Positions 37,043 to 49,018 of a stretch of 64,000 nucleotides of DNA are shown in pieces. Both the position numbers and the translations under genes were made by a program. Numbering within the stretch: position 1 is the stretch's first letter; each line of letters opens with the position of its first letter. Source of the stretch: Isoetes taiwanensis (lineage: Eukaryota; Streptophyta; Lycopodiopsida; Isoetales; Isoetaceae). Location of the stretch: contig JAJEKV010000011.1 of the NCBI GenBank assembly GCA_021234155.1, forward strand, positions 3,967,069 through 4,031,068. Direction: 5' to 3'. Under the pieces are notes generated by a model. The model saw only the letters and a list, made by a program, of their open reading frames with translations. It did not search any database and was not told where the DNA came from.

Positions 37043-37410
37043 TCAGCCAACTCGAAAGAGCATTACGTTGAGAATGAAACAAATCTTCAGGGCTATCCAT
37101 GGTATTAATGAGAAGGCAAAGTATACTTCTAAGCCCTTATGTTTTCCAAAATATAATTCAAAAGGTATGCCATTTGCCACAGTGCTGCCAATTGCATTTA
37201 CAACACCTGCAATTAGGAGACAAACCGCTGCCAGGCGTAGTTCATGCTTGTTACACATGCCAGGGATAGTGCTATGCAGAGTATTAATGAGAAGGCAAAG
37301 TATCCTGCTAAGATCTTAAGTCTTCCAAAATATAGTTGAAAAGGTATGCCATTTGCCACAGTGCTGCCAATTGCATTTACAAGACAAAACTTTCTTGGCT
37401 TTAGTTGGGA
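37043..37410 (-). pseudogene. Membrane-protein exon, tandemly duplicated inside the Helitron
   Basis: On the minus strand LRLAAVCLLIAGVVNAIGST, ANGIPFELYFGKHKGLEVYF and AFSLIPWIALKICF suggest a hydrophobic membrane segment. A second copy of the core (VNAIGSTVANGIPFQLYFGR) starts about 180 bp upstream on the same strand, and a third trace (TGCCAATTGCATTTAC core) lies at 38704-38745. The family is not recognised. Confidence 0.5.
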
Positions 37411-37974
37411 GGCATGACAAAGCTTCCAAAATTGATGGCTTACTCACTTGTTTGTAAGAAACCACCATCTCTTAGCATAATATGACATACAAAATTTGAA
37501 ATAGAAGGGCATAACAGTCTACATAGCCATAATGCTAGGGCTTTGAAAACATCTTCTTACCATGGCTGTGTGTACCCCGACCGAAGTGGCAGCGGATTGC
37601 ATATCATTTTTCAGGATTCGGTGGATTTTTTTCCTTGGATTAATGTATCGGAAATGAAATTGGCTATCCATAAATTGAACTAAGAAAGGTAGAAATGGAA
37701 CTAGAAAGATAAAAAACAATCTTTGCTAGACCAAAATTGTCAAGAATATGATGTCAGAATGAGGTTGCAACATCAGCAGCATGGGACTGGCAAAAGCATT
37801 GAGCAGCGCTATGGCAAAAGCATTAAACTGCCCTCTTGCAGAAATCCATGGAGCAGACTACGTATACATGAAGTAGACTAAATATGAAGAGCATGAAGGC
37901 CGCTTGGATGAGAAAAGGGCAAGCGTGAAACTATAGTTAGGTTGTGTGATGCATATCTGCTTGCGTATCCTTGA

Positions 37975-38330
37975 GCTTAACAATCAGGCAATGCCCCAAC
38001 GAAGCTGATATTGCACCTGAAAGATTGTTTTCAGATAGGTTTAAAGTGCTTTATAGCAAAGAAAGATCACCCAGGTTTGATGGTATTTAGCCTGTCAAAT
38101 GGTTAGAAGACAAATCCAGTTCTTGCCAGTCGGCAAGTTCGACCCCATACCTATTGGAATTTCTCCAATAAAGCTATTGCATGCATAATTAAGGTTTTCA
38201 GGTTCAAAATAGATTGTGGAATATTTTATTCAGACTTGTTGCCTCTTAGATCAAGACTTTCCAAACTCTCCAAAGCCCCAAGCAAATCAGGCAGAGGTTC
38301 AGAGAGGTCATTGCAAGAAAGCAACGTATA
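37975..38330 (-). pseudogene. LRR protein fragment captured by the Helitron
   Basis: The minus strand encodes NDLSEPLPDLLGALESLESL, DLRGN, then ELDLSSNHLTG, IPSNLGDLSLL, STLNLSENNLSGAISASLG. These are plant extracellular leucine-rich repeats (LxxLDLSxNxLxGxIP) broken by stops and frameshifts. The fragment probably derives from an LRR receptor gene. Confidence 0.75.
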
Positions 38331-38889
38331 TTTGATGGTAATTCCTACAATGCAACAATATTAAAACAGACAACTAAAGACATGCAATTAATAGTACTCG
38401 GAATGCTGAAGTACCAGTAGCAAGGAACTTGGATGCCTTTTTCTTCAAACAGGAGACATGATTTGGGGGTTCGCCAACACCCGTTGGCCAAGGGTCACAA
38501 AACTTGTCCCCTGGTTACGCATAAACTTAGCCAATGACGAGATACTGCAAGCTCTAGGTAAAGTTGTATTGAAAGATAGATGTATTTGCTTCCTCGATAG
38601 CAATATACCTTCCAGTGAAGACATGTTCTCTCAGACCCAAAATTGATTGTTCCCTCAGATAGATGTAGTTGGCTTTAGATGGTGGTTTCTTACAAACAAG
38701 TGAGTATGCCATTTGCCACAGTGCTGCCAATTGCATTTACAAGACAATGGAAATAATTATCTTGTAGACATTTGCAAGCAAGGCAATGACAATGGCTTTA
38801 TACGGTGACCTTGTGGTTCCCACTGGATATGGCCCTGTCTGTGCCCATTCTCTATGTTATGTTTTCCAATGAGTGAATCTTTTGTACCT

Positions 38890-38935
38890 GTGAGACCAGT
38901 CTATCCTAAGTTTCTAACATGGTACCAGAGCCAAG
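38890..38935 (+). mobile_element. Possible LTR end with primer-binding site
   Basis: TTTCTAACATGGTACCAGAG resembles a Copia-type LTR end (ACA) followed by a Met-tRNA PBS with one change (TGGTACCAGAGCC). The LTR start is not found. Confidence 0.35.
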
Positions 38936-39559
38936 CTGCTCCAAGGAGATGCAAGTGCATTGGGACAGAAGAGAACTTGACAGGGATGGTAGCCCTTGGA
39001 AACAAATAGTCCGTGGGATCTGAAGCTACGTATTCATGGACAAGTATTACTCTCTTGTGCCTTTGATTTTATCTGGTAGGATCTTAAGTGCATTTTAAGA
39101 TCCAACATGTCATTAAACTGCCCCTATACTTGCCCGCACATTAAGGGTTACCTAGGGGGACCTGTAATATGCTAATTTTTTATAATTTAAGGTGCCAACA
39201 GGGACTCTGATTGAAGCAGAATTTATAAGCCATTTATATCTATTTTACAAAGTGTTCTTGAATGCAGGCAGATGAGCTGCGAAAGAAATGCATGGTATAG
39301 ATATTGTCAGAATGCCTACTTTTGCATTAGATATTTGATGTCTGCCACCTTGGGATCATTTTTCTGTTTTTGTTGACCATATTGCTGGCAACTCACAACA
39401 TATATAAATTTCAAAGCTACCGTTGCAACCTTTTGCAAATAATATTTCACACTTTTACACTATCATAGTGGGCTCTACATATATTTGTCATTGAGCCTTT
39501 GCATCCTTTTACAATGTTGTCCATATTCAATGTTGTCCCCTACATAGAGACCTTTTTTG

Positions 39560-39840
39560 AGATGTGTTTTAATTATGCTCACTTTGAGCCCTTTTAGGGA
39601 TCAATGGCCAACTGATGCCTGGGCAGTCTTGGTCTAGCCCTGGGTTTTGAGTGATAACGGGGCTTTGTCCCCATGTTTTGTTGTAATGGGGCTTCGTCCC
39701 CATGTTTTGATTGGTTTTTACTTGGGCTTCGGCCCACGGTTCTGTTGGGGCTTCCGCCCCCTTTGTTTGTTCTGGTCCCATAGCCCGATTGGGCTCCGTG
39801 GACGTTAAAATTCTCTTCCTTCCTTCCTTCCTTCCTTAAG
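39560..39840 (+). mobile_element. LINE 3' end with (TTCC)n tail
   Basis: The segment ends GGTCCCATAGCCCGATTGGG, CTCCGTGGACGTTAAAATTC, then TTCC repeats. The last 40 bases match, in opposite orientation, the 3' end of the LINE at 61545-63050. The upstream GGGGCTT(T/C)GTCCCCATG module is repeated twice. A simple-repeat tail rather than poly(A) is typical of RTE-like LINEs. Confidence 0.65.
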
Positions 39841-40581
39841 GGTTATTTGGGGTATGCTGGAGGACATTTAAAGTTCAACTCTATAATGATGGAGGTTATT
39901 TAAAGTTCAACATCTTCCTTATGGGAAGGAGATGGCATGCATGTTGATTTGCATATTTTTCCAGCAGATGCCATGAGTGCCAAACATGAATTCAATATTA
40001 CGTCTTTGTTTTATTCAAGATCACAATAAAAAATGATTGGCATTTAAAATTCTAGAAAGACATGCTCTTTGTCCATTTGTAGTGGCATCGTCTAGCATGT
40101 TTGTGATGGAATCATCTAGCATGTGTGTTCGAGTGGCTTATAGATAGTCCATCTATATTCTTCTACACCAAAGCTAATCCTAGAAGATTGTTATTGGTAT
40201 AAATTTGCTTCTATGTTGCTTACCATTCCACTGCAATATTCCACAATCCACCATAAAAAATGATGTGCCCTTTGTTTTAATCCAAATGTGGGAAATAAAA
40301 TGTTAGAAACAAATTAATTGTGAATGGCTTACATAGGAATGCTTTTAAAGAGATCAAGGCATGCAACCCAATAGCCCACAATCATGGAAAGGTTGTTTTA
40401 ATGTATCCAACTCCCATGCCTTGGAACTCGAGGTTTAGCTTACACAACATAATGCAACCCCCAATTGCTAATGCATAGAAGACATTTGTATTTTATTTAT
40501 GAAATGAAAGATTTCTTTGCGCTATTCCTTTTTAAATTCTTTTTCAATTAAAGGCCCAGCAACGCTTGGCACTTTTTCTAG

Positions 40582-41232
40582 TAATCAAATATAATAGAAG
40601 GGGATAAGTATGTATGTCTTATACAAACTCCTAAGGGAATAACGAGACTTAGATAATGTTATAACAAGGTTATGAGAAATAAATAAAGAACGTCTGTCTG
40701 TAATTAATATTAACGTATATAGGTCAAAATGGAATATACAGTACAATATATAATTCTATAAAAGGGTAACTATAAATGTCAGAGGCATCTAAACACTCAC
40801 AATAGCAATATATGAGTTGTTAAATTTGTACCAAAATAGGAAAAACGAAATTTAGATCCAAAATTACATTAAGCCTGGCTGTAATAAAATCACTTGTAAA
40901 GTGAAGGGAGAATATAATACATATATACACAGAAGTTAATATGATTAGAATGACTTTCTATTAAACAAAGGCTTGAGATTAATAACTCTGTATTATAATA
41001 TAACAACAAATGGAAGTTCTTTATATCTATACCTGTCTTTAATATATAATCAGTTACCTGTATCTATAGACAGAATGCTTTCAAAAATAGATAGAGTGTG
41101 AGCTCGTCACCACGGATGAAACAGTGAGACTTCCACAAACTTTGACTGTTCACTTTTGACAGTCCTAAGCGATGATCATGATGTGTTGCCCTGCAACAAC
41201 AGTAGTCTTGATGCTGAGGACAGCATCATTTT
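40582..41232. other. AT-rich internal region before the 3' polypurine tract
   Basis: No coding motif. It leads into TGCTGAGGACAGCATCATTT, the same pre-tract sequence as before 6343, so it belongs to a family-A element. Confidence 0.55.
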
Positions 41233-41246
41233 TAAGGTGGGGAGAA
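41233..41246 (+). promoter_or_regulatory. Polypurine tract of family-A element
   Basis: AAGGTGGGGAGAA directly precedes TGTGAC at 41247. Confidence 0.85.
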
Positions 41247-42931
41247 TGTGACTTTTCCAGGCATTTATACGGTATACGTATGCACGCCGGGACACGTCAC
41301 TAGGACATAAGGGGGTAATTGTCTAAGTGGGAGTCGACCACAATGGTTTTATTCAGCTATGTTAATAAATCCATTGTGGATAATTATGAAGTATATAGCC
41401 TAATTACCCTAATTAAGCTAAATTAGTTAATTAGCACCAACAAGGGGGTGCCACTTGACCCAAATCGATTGGGCAAGGCATGGTTTCCATTTTGGACACC
41501 CAAATTAGGGCTTTGTGCCCCAATTGAATTAGGAGCACCGGAGATGGAGGAGGAGTGCTGGGGCTTCAAGGAGCAGTTGAGCGCCCAAGGATTGTTCTGC
41601 CGAGCCCAAGGAGCATTTGAGCCAAGGATTCTTGTCGACCTCACCAAAATCATCGAACAACCTCTAGTTGTCTTTGCCACCCTTCAGACAAAGACACCAT
41701 GGAAGCACCCCACGATAACGGTTTCGGCCAAACACCGGTTAGTGGTAGTTTAGTTGTGAATTCTAGGGTAGCCCTGTTGGGCACTTGTTGTGTTGTTCAT
41801 GCATTCTCTCAGGTGTTTCAATGGTAGGAACTAACCCTTGATTGTAAAGGTAAGTTCTCTTCATATTCGATTTCGGTTTGGTTCTTAAAAGGATGGATTG
41901 ATAGTTCTTTGTATGGTATCACTCTGGAAATGGGGGAAATAAGGGCGAGGGGTAGAGACCTCTCGAACTCATATCGTTAGTATGTTCCTAGATAAAACCC
42001 GTAATTCCTAATAATGCGGCACGTGCACAAGAGCCCATAGGGTCATAGACGCTATGGATGGGCTTAGCACCGCGGACAAGGAACACGGTGGTGAAGTGGG
42101 GGTGGGGTCTTGCACCGAACATAAAAGGCTCCCCGAGACTCCTACGGGTGGGCTAGGCACGATGGCCTGGCCACGTAGAGGGCGGGTATGGGTCGACACT
42201 CCCAGGTGTAGTGGTGTGACCCGTATGGGGCACCTTGCACTTTGAGTAGATTTAGGGTGAGTAAGTGAGATGCACGGATGCGGGGTCGCCGATGCGGCAC
42301 GTATTCTCTAGCTCACCCATGGAACCACTTTGTGATTACGGAAGGGGACGCTTCCCCGACCTGCCTCATCGGACCGGGGCTTCATGAACCCTGGAGTAGG
42401 CTCAAAAGGGTGATACCTTGAGTCTGCGTCTCCGGAAGGCTATAGCGAAGCCATAGCGTGAATTGACCCATCTGCAAAGTGTGCACAGGAGGGGCGGATG
42501 GAGTGGACAACCCTAGCCGATGTTCTATGCCAGCCAACGCCATGCCAAGACTCTGGCCTGGCCGATCTCTTGAGGCCCAACCGGTCGATCCTCACCGAGT
42601 CCGAGCCGGGTAGAACCTGAGGTTTGGGTGTTTTCTTAGTTTTAGATGCATATTCTTTGCCGTTGGTATTTGGATGGATGCGCCACCCTTCGTGGTGGTT
42701 ATTTATATGTGATTTATGCTGTGTGCTAACCCTTGTATTTGTGCTTCCGCGACGTAGGAGTCCCATTGAAGGCGTGGGCCGAATGACCCCTTCGTGTCCT
42801 TCTTTCGAGCACCATAATATGGGTGGCCGGAATAGACGGAGGGCCCTGCTCATGGCGAGGTGGTTGCCATGGGAGGGGAAAGTCCCCGTATGTATACGTC
42901 CGGGTGTCGTATATATTCAGGGAGCGTCACA
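41247..42931 (+). mobile_element. LTR, family A, copy 2 (3' LTR)
   Basis: 1685 bp, TGTGAC to GTCACA, preceded by a polypurine tract, so it is a 3' LTR in plus orientation. It is the closest relative of 1291-2978. It begins more like the LTR start at 6357 (ATTTATACGGTATACGTAT). The right flank (GGTTT...) does not duplicate the left flank of copy 1 and is itself LINE-like sequence. Confidence 0.92.
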
Positions 42932-42978
42932 GGTTTTTCCTCGAAAACCCAAAAGGGCGGGGTTTTTTAATCCCGGTG
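42932..42978 (+). mobile_element. LINE 3'-UTR fragment flanking the LTR
   Basis: GGTTTTTCCTCGAAAACC and GGGGTTTTTTAATCCC match, on the opposite strand, 61620-61668 inside the LINE described below. The family-A LTR therefore abuts an older LINE piece. Confidence 0.65.
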
Positions 42979-43153
42979 ATAAGCTTTCGGCAGGTACATC
43001 AGCCACTCATCTATTAGCATTGTATTTTTTTTTGGGGTCCAAATGATATAATTGGATTTTCCCTTTATTTTTTCGTGGATAGTTCGCATGTGTGCGGCTA
43101 CCCACTGTCCACCATTGTAGAAAATCTGCTGAGATGAATGAGAAGCCTATCTA

Positions 43154-43194
43154 TCGGGCGGTTTGTTGGTTTCTTGCGAGTCCCATTCTAGAAT
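43154..43194 (+). repeat. 41-bp repeat, second copy
   Basis: Identical to 819-859. The stretch 43200-43960 that follows is AT-rich without a recognisable gene; it is the 3' flank of the LRR gene. Confidence 0.85.
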
Positions 43195-43962
43195 GTACTT
43201 ACAATTTTGTCAATAAGCTACAAATAAACTCCATATAATAATAATAAATAGGCCTCAAAAAGCTGGATCAACAAAATAGAAGTAATCAGAGCTGAAACTC
43301 CATATGCTCCTTAATGTTCATTGAAAAAGCTTGTCTTGGTTCACAAAAAAAAGCAAATGGAAAAAAGTAAAGAATGTCAGCCAGCAGAGCTCACCGTCTT
43401 AGCTTAAAACCCTCGTATGTTCTTAAAGAAAAGCATATTGTTTTGGCATTCTTGTGGTGTGGGTAAAAACAATTGGTTTTCTTATATAAGGATTGCCTTT
43501 TAGGTAAAGGTCCATTCTATTTTAATACCGACAATTTTAGCGGCTGAACAGTGGTGTTATGTCTGTATCACGCTATAACTCAATCTTTAAAAATGCTGCA
43601 TTGTGAATGAATCATGACATCTGTGGCAGATTGGTATTTCTCTAGGTGGGGCACTTAGCACGACCCATTATTTTGCCCCTATGACATAAGGACTAAAGAG
43701 GGGAGATTTAGGTGTAGGCCATGCATAAAAACACCCCACATTGTAGCATTTTGGAATTGGATGGAGATAATCAAGACCCCAACTACTGCACATGCTTATG
43801 GATTTATGTGCAAACTAATTTATGTCATTTGTAAAATTATCTATGACCATGAGGTTTGCCCTTATAACTTACCGATACTATGGGGTTAGGTGCAGTTCAC
43901 ATTATTATTCTGCGTTCAAGGAATACATGAAGATGAAACAAGAATTTCTATCCAAGCATTAG

Positions 43963-46308
43963 TTACTTGCATGTAGGAAGAGGAATGCCACAGAGGCCAT
44001 CGTTATTTTCAAATGCTGATACGGGAAAACTGTTGATCACGCCTCCTTGAGGAATTTGTCCACTCAAATGGTTATTGGATACATTGAAGCTAGTCAATCG
44101 TGTCAAGTTCACAAAGACAGCAGGTATTTCTCCAAAGAATTGATTTCTGGACAAGTCCAATGTCTCAAATTCATTCATCCTGTTGCCAATGAATCCTGGT
44201 ATCTTGCCTTTGATCTTGTTCCCTGCCAAAGATAGATACTGCAAAGTGCTGAAAGTGTCTGCACCAGCATCAGGTCGATCTCCAATATATTCTACACCTG
44301 TGAACTCATTATCCGATAAATCTACTGACCACATAAACCCTCTTTGGTGCAAGTCTACTGTGAAATTAAATCTGATAGTGCCCTGCAACCTGTTTGCATG
44401 AAGATCCAGATAGGAAGAAGGTGGAATCACAGAAAGCTCAGAAGAAAACTGATTGTTTGACAGATTTAAATTTGATATATTCAATATCCATGCTGGGATT
44501 CTTCCACTGAGCTCATTATTCTGAAGTTGCAAAGTGCTTAGAATGGGTGGTGTTGATTTTATTTCTGGAAGAGCGCCACTTAGCTTGTTGTTTGATATAT
44601 CAGCGCTATATAAGCTGGAGAGTCTGGAAAAGGATGCTGGTAGGCTACCAGTGAGACTATTGTTTGAAATATCTAGAGTACTCAAGCTGAAAAGCTTACC
44701 AATCTCTGCAGGTAGTTGACCTGAAAGTTGATTGGAATTAATGTATAGATATGTAAGGTTTTGAAGCTTACCCAGTTCTCGAGGTATACTTCCACTTAGC
44801 TTGTTGTCACTCAGCCGCACATCAGTAAGTTTTGCTAGGTTACCTAGCCCTTTAGGGATTGCGCCTGTTAAAGAGTTGAAGGAAAGATCCAGATTTTCTA
44901 ACAGAGAACATCTGACAATAGAATCAGGAATGTTTCCACTTATTCCACTACTTGTTATCCACACAACCTTCAACTTCTCCAATTTACCAAGGTCAGGTAA
45001 ACTTCCTCCCAGACTACCTGAGCCAGTGATTTGCAGTGTCTGCAAGCTCTGCAAATTGGTAAAGCTTTTTGGAAAGCCACCACTTAAGCCTAAGCTATCA
45101 AATATGAGTTCGCGAAGTTTAACCAATTTTCCAAGTGACTCTGGGATTCCTCCAACAAGATGACCACTGAGATGAAGATACTGCAGATTTGACAAACCAC
45201 CAAGCCATGAAGGAACAGAACCTACGATGTTATTTAGTCCTGACAGATCTAACCTTTGCAGCTTATAAAGCTTAGAAAGAGAGGAGGGTATTTCTCCATT
45301 TAGTGCACTATCACTGAGAGTAAGCTCTGTCAATTCTGAAAGACCTCCAAAGCATGCTGGAATAGTTCCTGTTAAATGTTCATTTCTACCAAGATCTAAG
45401 TACTGTAGCTTTGTCAGATTGCAGAGCTGAACAGGGATTTTCTGGCCAAAATTGTTGCTTCTTAGATCGAGATGCACTAGAGAAGAGAGTTTGCCAAGCT
45501 GCTCGGGGATCTTGCCATTCAATGCCATGCTCGCAAGATCAAGGTACTTCAGCTTATACATATCCCCGAAACAGCGTGGTATGACTCCAGAAACAGATGT
45601 ATAGGATATAGATAGATAATTCAGATGGTGAAGCTGGCACAGTACATGTAGATTGCCTTCTAGATTTTCATTTTCTCCCAAATCTAGAGCCTCCAGCTTT
45701 GTAAAATTGGCCAATTCTACTGGCAGAGAACTATAGATGCGTGAGCCTCTGAGAGAAAGGTAGTTAAGTTCTGGAAGTTGAGCCAGTTCAATTGGAAATG
45801 TTGAAAAAAACCTAGCATGTGATAAGTCGAGGAGCTGCAAGGATTGAAGGCGAAGAAGATATTTCGTGGCTGAATTAGATGTTGTATATAAATCCGCCGA
45901 AGCAAATGACATATTCAAGGCGATCACATTCCCTCCGCTGTTAAACAAAGGAACCCAGTATATTGAAATGAGGAGAAAAGGCTCTTTGACAGACATGATC
46001 AATAAAACATAACAGAGTTATCATCTCAGAGTTATCAAACAGCCAAGAGAAATATACCTGTTGCAAGTAACCCCAGTCCATTGACAGCAATCTGCACTCT
46101 TGTTCCAAGAGGGAAGAACTTTACCTTCACCAAACCTTAGTTTAAGACCGGATTTGAAACCTAGAAGTGCATGCCTGTCTGCTTTGTTACAGACAGTGGG
46201 AGATCCTGCGGCATAGGCTGTTAGCGGATTCAATAGGAATAAAATATGGAAGGCAGCAAGCCAATGCATGGTTTGACGATCCATTTCGAATACGAATGTA
46301 GATCCCAT
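43963..46308 (-). CDS. Secreted leucine-rich-repeat receptor-like protein, two exons
   Basis: Exon 1 is 46308-46058 and exon 2 is 45937-43963. The junction AAC AG/C GGA gives CNSGGN and the phase is kept, for 741 residues in all. The first Met could also be at 46281 (MDRQTMHWLAAF). A signal peptide (HWLAAFHILFLLNPLTAYAA) is followed by the LRR N-terminal cap with CNKADRHALLGFKSGLK and CCQWTGVTC. Exon 2 encodes about two dozen 24-residue plant extracellular LRRs (e.g. LDLSFNSLTGAIPKGLGNLA). The C-terminal cap ends GLCGIPLPTCK. There is no kinase or membrane helix, so it is either secreted or the C-terminal exon was missed: GTAACT after the last Lys codon region could be a donor. Such proteins bind ligands or partner receptors in defence or development. 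No stop interrupts either exon. Confidence 0.93.
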
Positions 46309-47345
46309 TTTTTAAGACGAACTGACCTAGGTTCTCTTCACACATAAAGAACGAACAACAGATAGCATTTTATAGTGAACTGAAAGGCTTTACTTTGTCT
46401 ACTTGCCGCATCATCTGATTCTGGCCCCGCTTCATTTACGAAAGGAACTTGAGAACAAAGAAAAATGCACTTACTAAGTAGATCATGGCTTTTTACTTTG
46501 TCTATCTGTCCATCATCTGGGCTAGCATCATCTATTCGTTAGAGATTCTGGCCTTAGGAGTTTGATTTTGTAATTTGTTAACATTAACAGCTACGTTGTC
46601 ACATCTCACCACTATAAAAAAGATTCAAACAAAGCACCATACAGTTGCCCTTTTTTCTTTTCTTTTTTTTCTTTTTTAAACAGATTATTATGAATCCAGC
46701 TCATTCTAGGACACTTTTCAGTGCCTGCCATCATCTTTTATGATGTGTCATTATTGCTATACTTAGTGGAAATTGCAGTGTTGGCAAATGATACACTTTA
46801 ATATATCAACCATCCAATTATGGTTTGCTAGTTGATGAAATGGTTGTTTATAACATAAGACTAGCAAACCAAGCCGAGCGTTGGAAACTTGTCAATGAAG
46901 AACCTGTAGATCTGTGATTTGCGTGCATTTGGCATTTGGCGTAGGTTGGAAACGTGACAATGAGATATGTGCATACATTTGGCATCTTACATGTTTTCTT
47001 TTGTTCAGCATGAGCCGTTATGAGGCACGCCATTAGCTTGTTTATGCAATTGCCGCTATTTTTTGTTGTTTTCATAAGCCAAAGTTTATAAATGGTAGCA
47101 TTTGTTAGAAACATCTTTGAACCATTACCTCTGCCCACATGCAATGCCTTAAAAGATATATTTAAGTATTCTTGTGCATATGTACATAGTAAAACTGTCC
47201 AAACATTTGTAAACCATGAATCCAAAAGCAAAGCAATGGTAACCTAGATAAAGCAAATCGGTTACCTCTTGTCTGGTATGAAATTGATGTTTAAGGATTG
47301 TGATTAGAATCTTTAGATATTTCTTATTGCATCCTTATGGTTGAG
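46309..47345. other. 5' flank of the LRR gene, no other gene seen
   Basis: AT-rich. It contains a CTTTT-rich tract at about 46645-46680. Short minus-strand frames at 46848-47231 show no family. No clear TATA box position can be assigned. Confidence 0.5.
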
Positions 47346-47349
47346 GTTG

Positions 47350-47480
47350 GTGCCTCAACAGATAATTTTAGATTGTTCTCTAAAATTATGAGCAGTGGTT
47401 GGTGCTACTGGGTTGAGGTTGGTGCCTCAATGGAAAATTTTGAGCAGTAGTTGATGCTACTAACTGAGGTTGGTGCCTCA
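47350..47480 (+). repeat. Degenerate repeat with TTGAGGTTGGTGCCTCAA
   Basis: The palindrome-containing word TGAGGTTGGTGCCTCAA occurs three times (about 47342, 47413 and 47464), with GAGCAGTxGTTGxTGCTACT between the copies. It grades into the 31-bp array that follows. Confidence 0.75.
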
Positions 47481-47489
47481 AGAATGGTA

Positions 47490-47675
47490 AGAGTTGCTGC
47501 TCTTGTCCAAGTAAATGGAAAGAGTTGTTGCTCTTATCCAAGAGAATGGAAAGAGTTGGTGCTCTTGTCCAAGAAAATGGAAAGAGTTGTTGCTCATGTC
47601 CAAGTGAATGGAATGAGTTGTTGCTCATATCTAAGCAAATGGGATGGGTTGTTGCTCATACCTAAACAAGAAAAG
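47490..47675 (+). repeat. 31-bp tandem repeat, six copies
   Basis: The unit is approximately AGAGTTGTTGCTCTTGTCCA followed by AGTAAATGGAA. The first four units are very similar and the last two more diverged. The period is not a multiple of three, so the frames through it are accidental. Confidence 0.92.
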
Positions 47676-47689
47676 GAGTGTTGATACTC

Positions 47690-48850
47690 ACCTATACAAT
47701 TGAGTTGGTGCTCAACTTGTAGTTGACAGGTACAACTGAGGTCAGTTGCTTTCCAGAAAGGGTAGAATTGATACGAATATGGTAGCTCGGGGGAGTGGTC
47801 TTGGATGTTAGTCTTAATGGACTAGCGTGCGTGTCTAAGTTTGGCAAATTATTGGCAAGGAAAGGCAATAAAGGCAACCTATGGTCTATATTCCTGATGC
47901 TAAAAAGGCTTAGCTCAATAAAAAAGGGCTAAAGTCGTAGCAGAGACCTATAAATAGATGCTGAACTTCAGTTACATATATCGCAACAACCAGAGCTCCG
48001 ATGGAGGCGATTCTTAATTCTTAAAACCAGCTCGGAGTCGAGTTTCCAAATTGGGGTGGCACTTTCCGTGATTCATCCGTATAAGAGAGATATGGCCGGA
48101 AGAGTGATAGGGGGTCAAAGAAGACTGCTCTACTCATTCGCTCTTGAATCTGATCCGAAGAAAGCCATTACGTTTTCCTAGAGCTTTTGCTGTTCTTGTT
48201 CAATAACCTGTTACTATCCTAGAGCCTAACTCTTGGTGTATTATATTGGGAATACTAGCTCGAGGGAGGAGCTACCAGTGGAAGCTGATTGTCAGGCCTT
48301 GCCATAATTCTGCCAATTCTTAGCACCGAATGACCTGGTTGGGCAGTGAACTATCATACATTGGTTATTGTATCTTGACCTAGCTCTGGTTTTGGTGAAC
48401 TAGAGCTTGGCCAATCTGAGTTATCGATGTAACTCATGTTGTATGTTTGTTTCAAATAGAGATCTTTTGTCATTGCTAATAGTTTGATTGTAGATTATGT
48501 ATTATTTCTGGATGGATTACAGGTTGGGAGACCATGAATTGATTGAGAAGCCTTAAATACGGTTTTAGGGATATAAAAGGTATGGTTTATTGGTGTCCAT
48601 AACAAAAATTCTGAGAATCTGCTACAATGCTTATTAGCATCTCAAATCACATTCCCAGTTCCAAGTAAAAGAATCGTAACAGGATAAACTTGCTAAGACA
48701 ACAATCCTCTTTACAAAGGATAGTATAGATTAAAATAAACTGCAAATCATCTCGTGACGATGATTCTGCTCGTTACTAACTAATGCCTTACCATTGCCCG
48801 AAGATAGAAAGCTTCTTAGATATTAACAAGGTGCTGCGCACGGAGGGTTG
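47690..48850. other. Retroelement-like non-coding stretch
   Basis: A TATA-like CTATAAATAGATG lies at about 47949 in sequence that looks like an LTR promoter, but no LTR ends or twin copy were found. TTGGTGTCCATAACA at about 48590 is weakly PBS-like. No protein motif is seen. Confidence 0.3.
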
Positions 48851-49018
48851 CCCTCCAGTGGCCTGCGGTTTGCTGATGTCTGAGAGCATAAATCATGGAA
48901 AGAATAATCTGAGGAATTAAAGCTACATCAATCCGACCCTCACTGCATCAATCTCACCCAAAATCGCCTGAAGGCATCGATTTAGAACACAAACGTACCT
49001 GCAATTTTGCTTCCGCTG

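Larger units (their letters stand above)
36809..40581 (+). mobile_element. Non-autonomous Helitron (copy 1), 3.8 kb
   Basis: The 5' end is TCTTATATATATAATAG preceded by A. The 3' end has the hairpin GCCCAGC-AAC-GCTTGGC (40554-40570, one G-T pair), ACTTTTT and CTAG at 40578-40581, followed by T. Insertion is therefore between A and T without target duplication, as Helitrons do. No Rep/helicase is encoded; it carries gene fragments (membrane protein, LRR protein) and retroelement remains. Its 3' end matches that at 23265. The 5' end is by pattern only. Confidence 0.75.

Noticed and set aside
31103-40581. Larger Helitron starting at TCTATCTATATCTATATC
   Set aside because: A TC start after A is trivial in a TATC microsatellite; 36809 is a better 5' end.
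47350-47690. Possible CRISPR-like array
   Set aside because: The 31-bp units are contiguous without unique spacers, in a plant nuclear context; it is a minisatellite.
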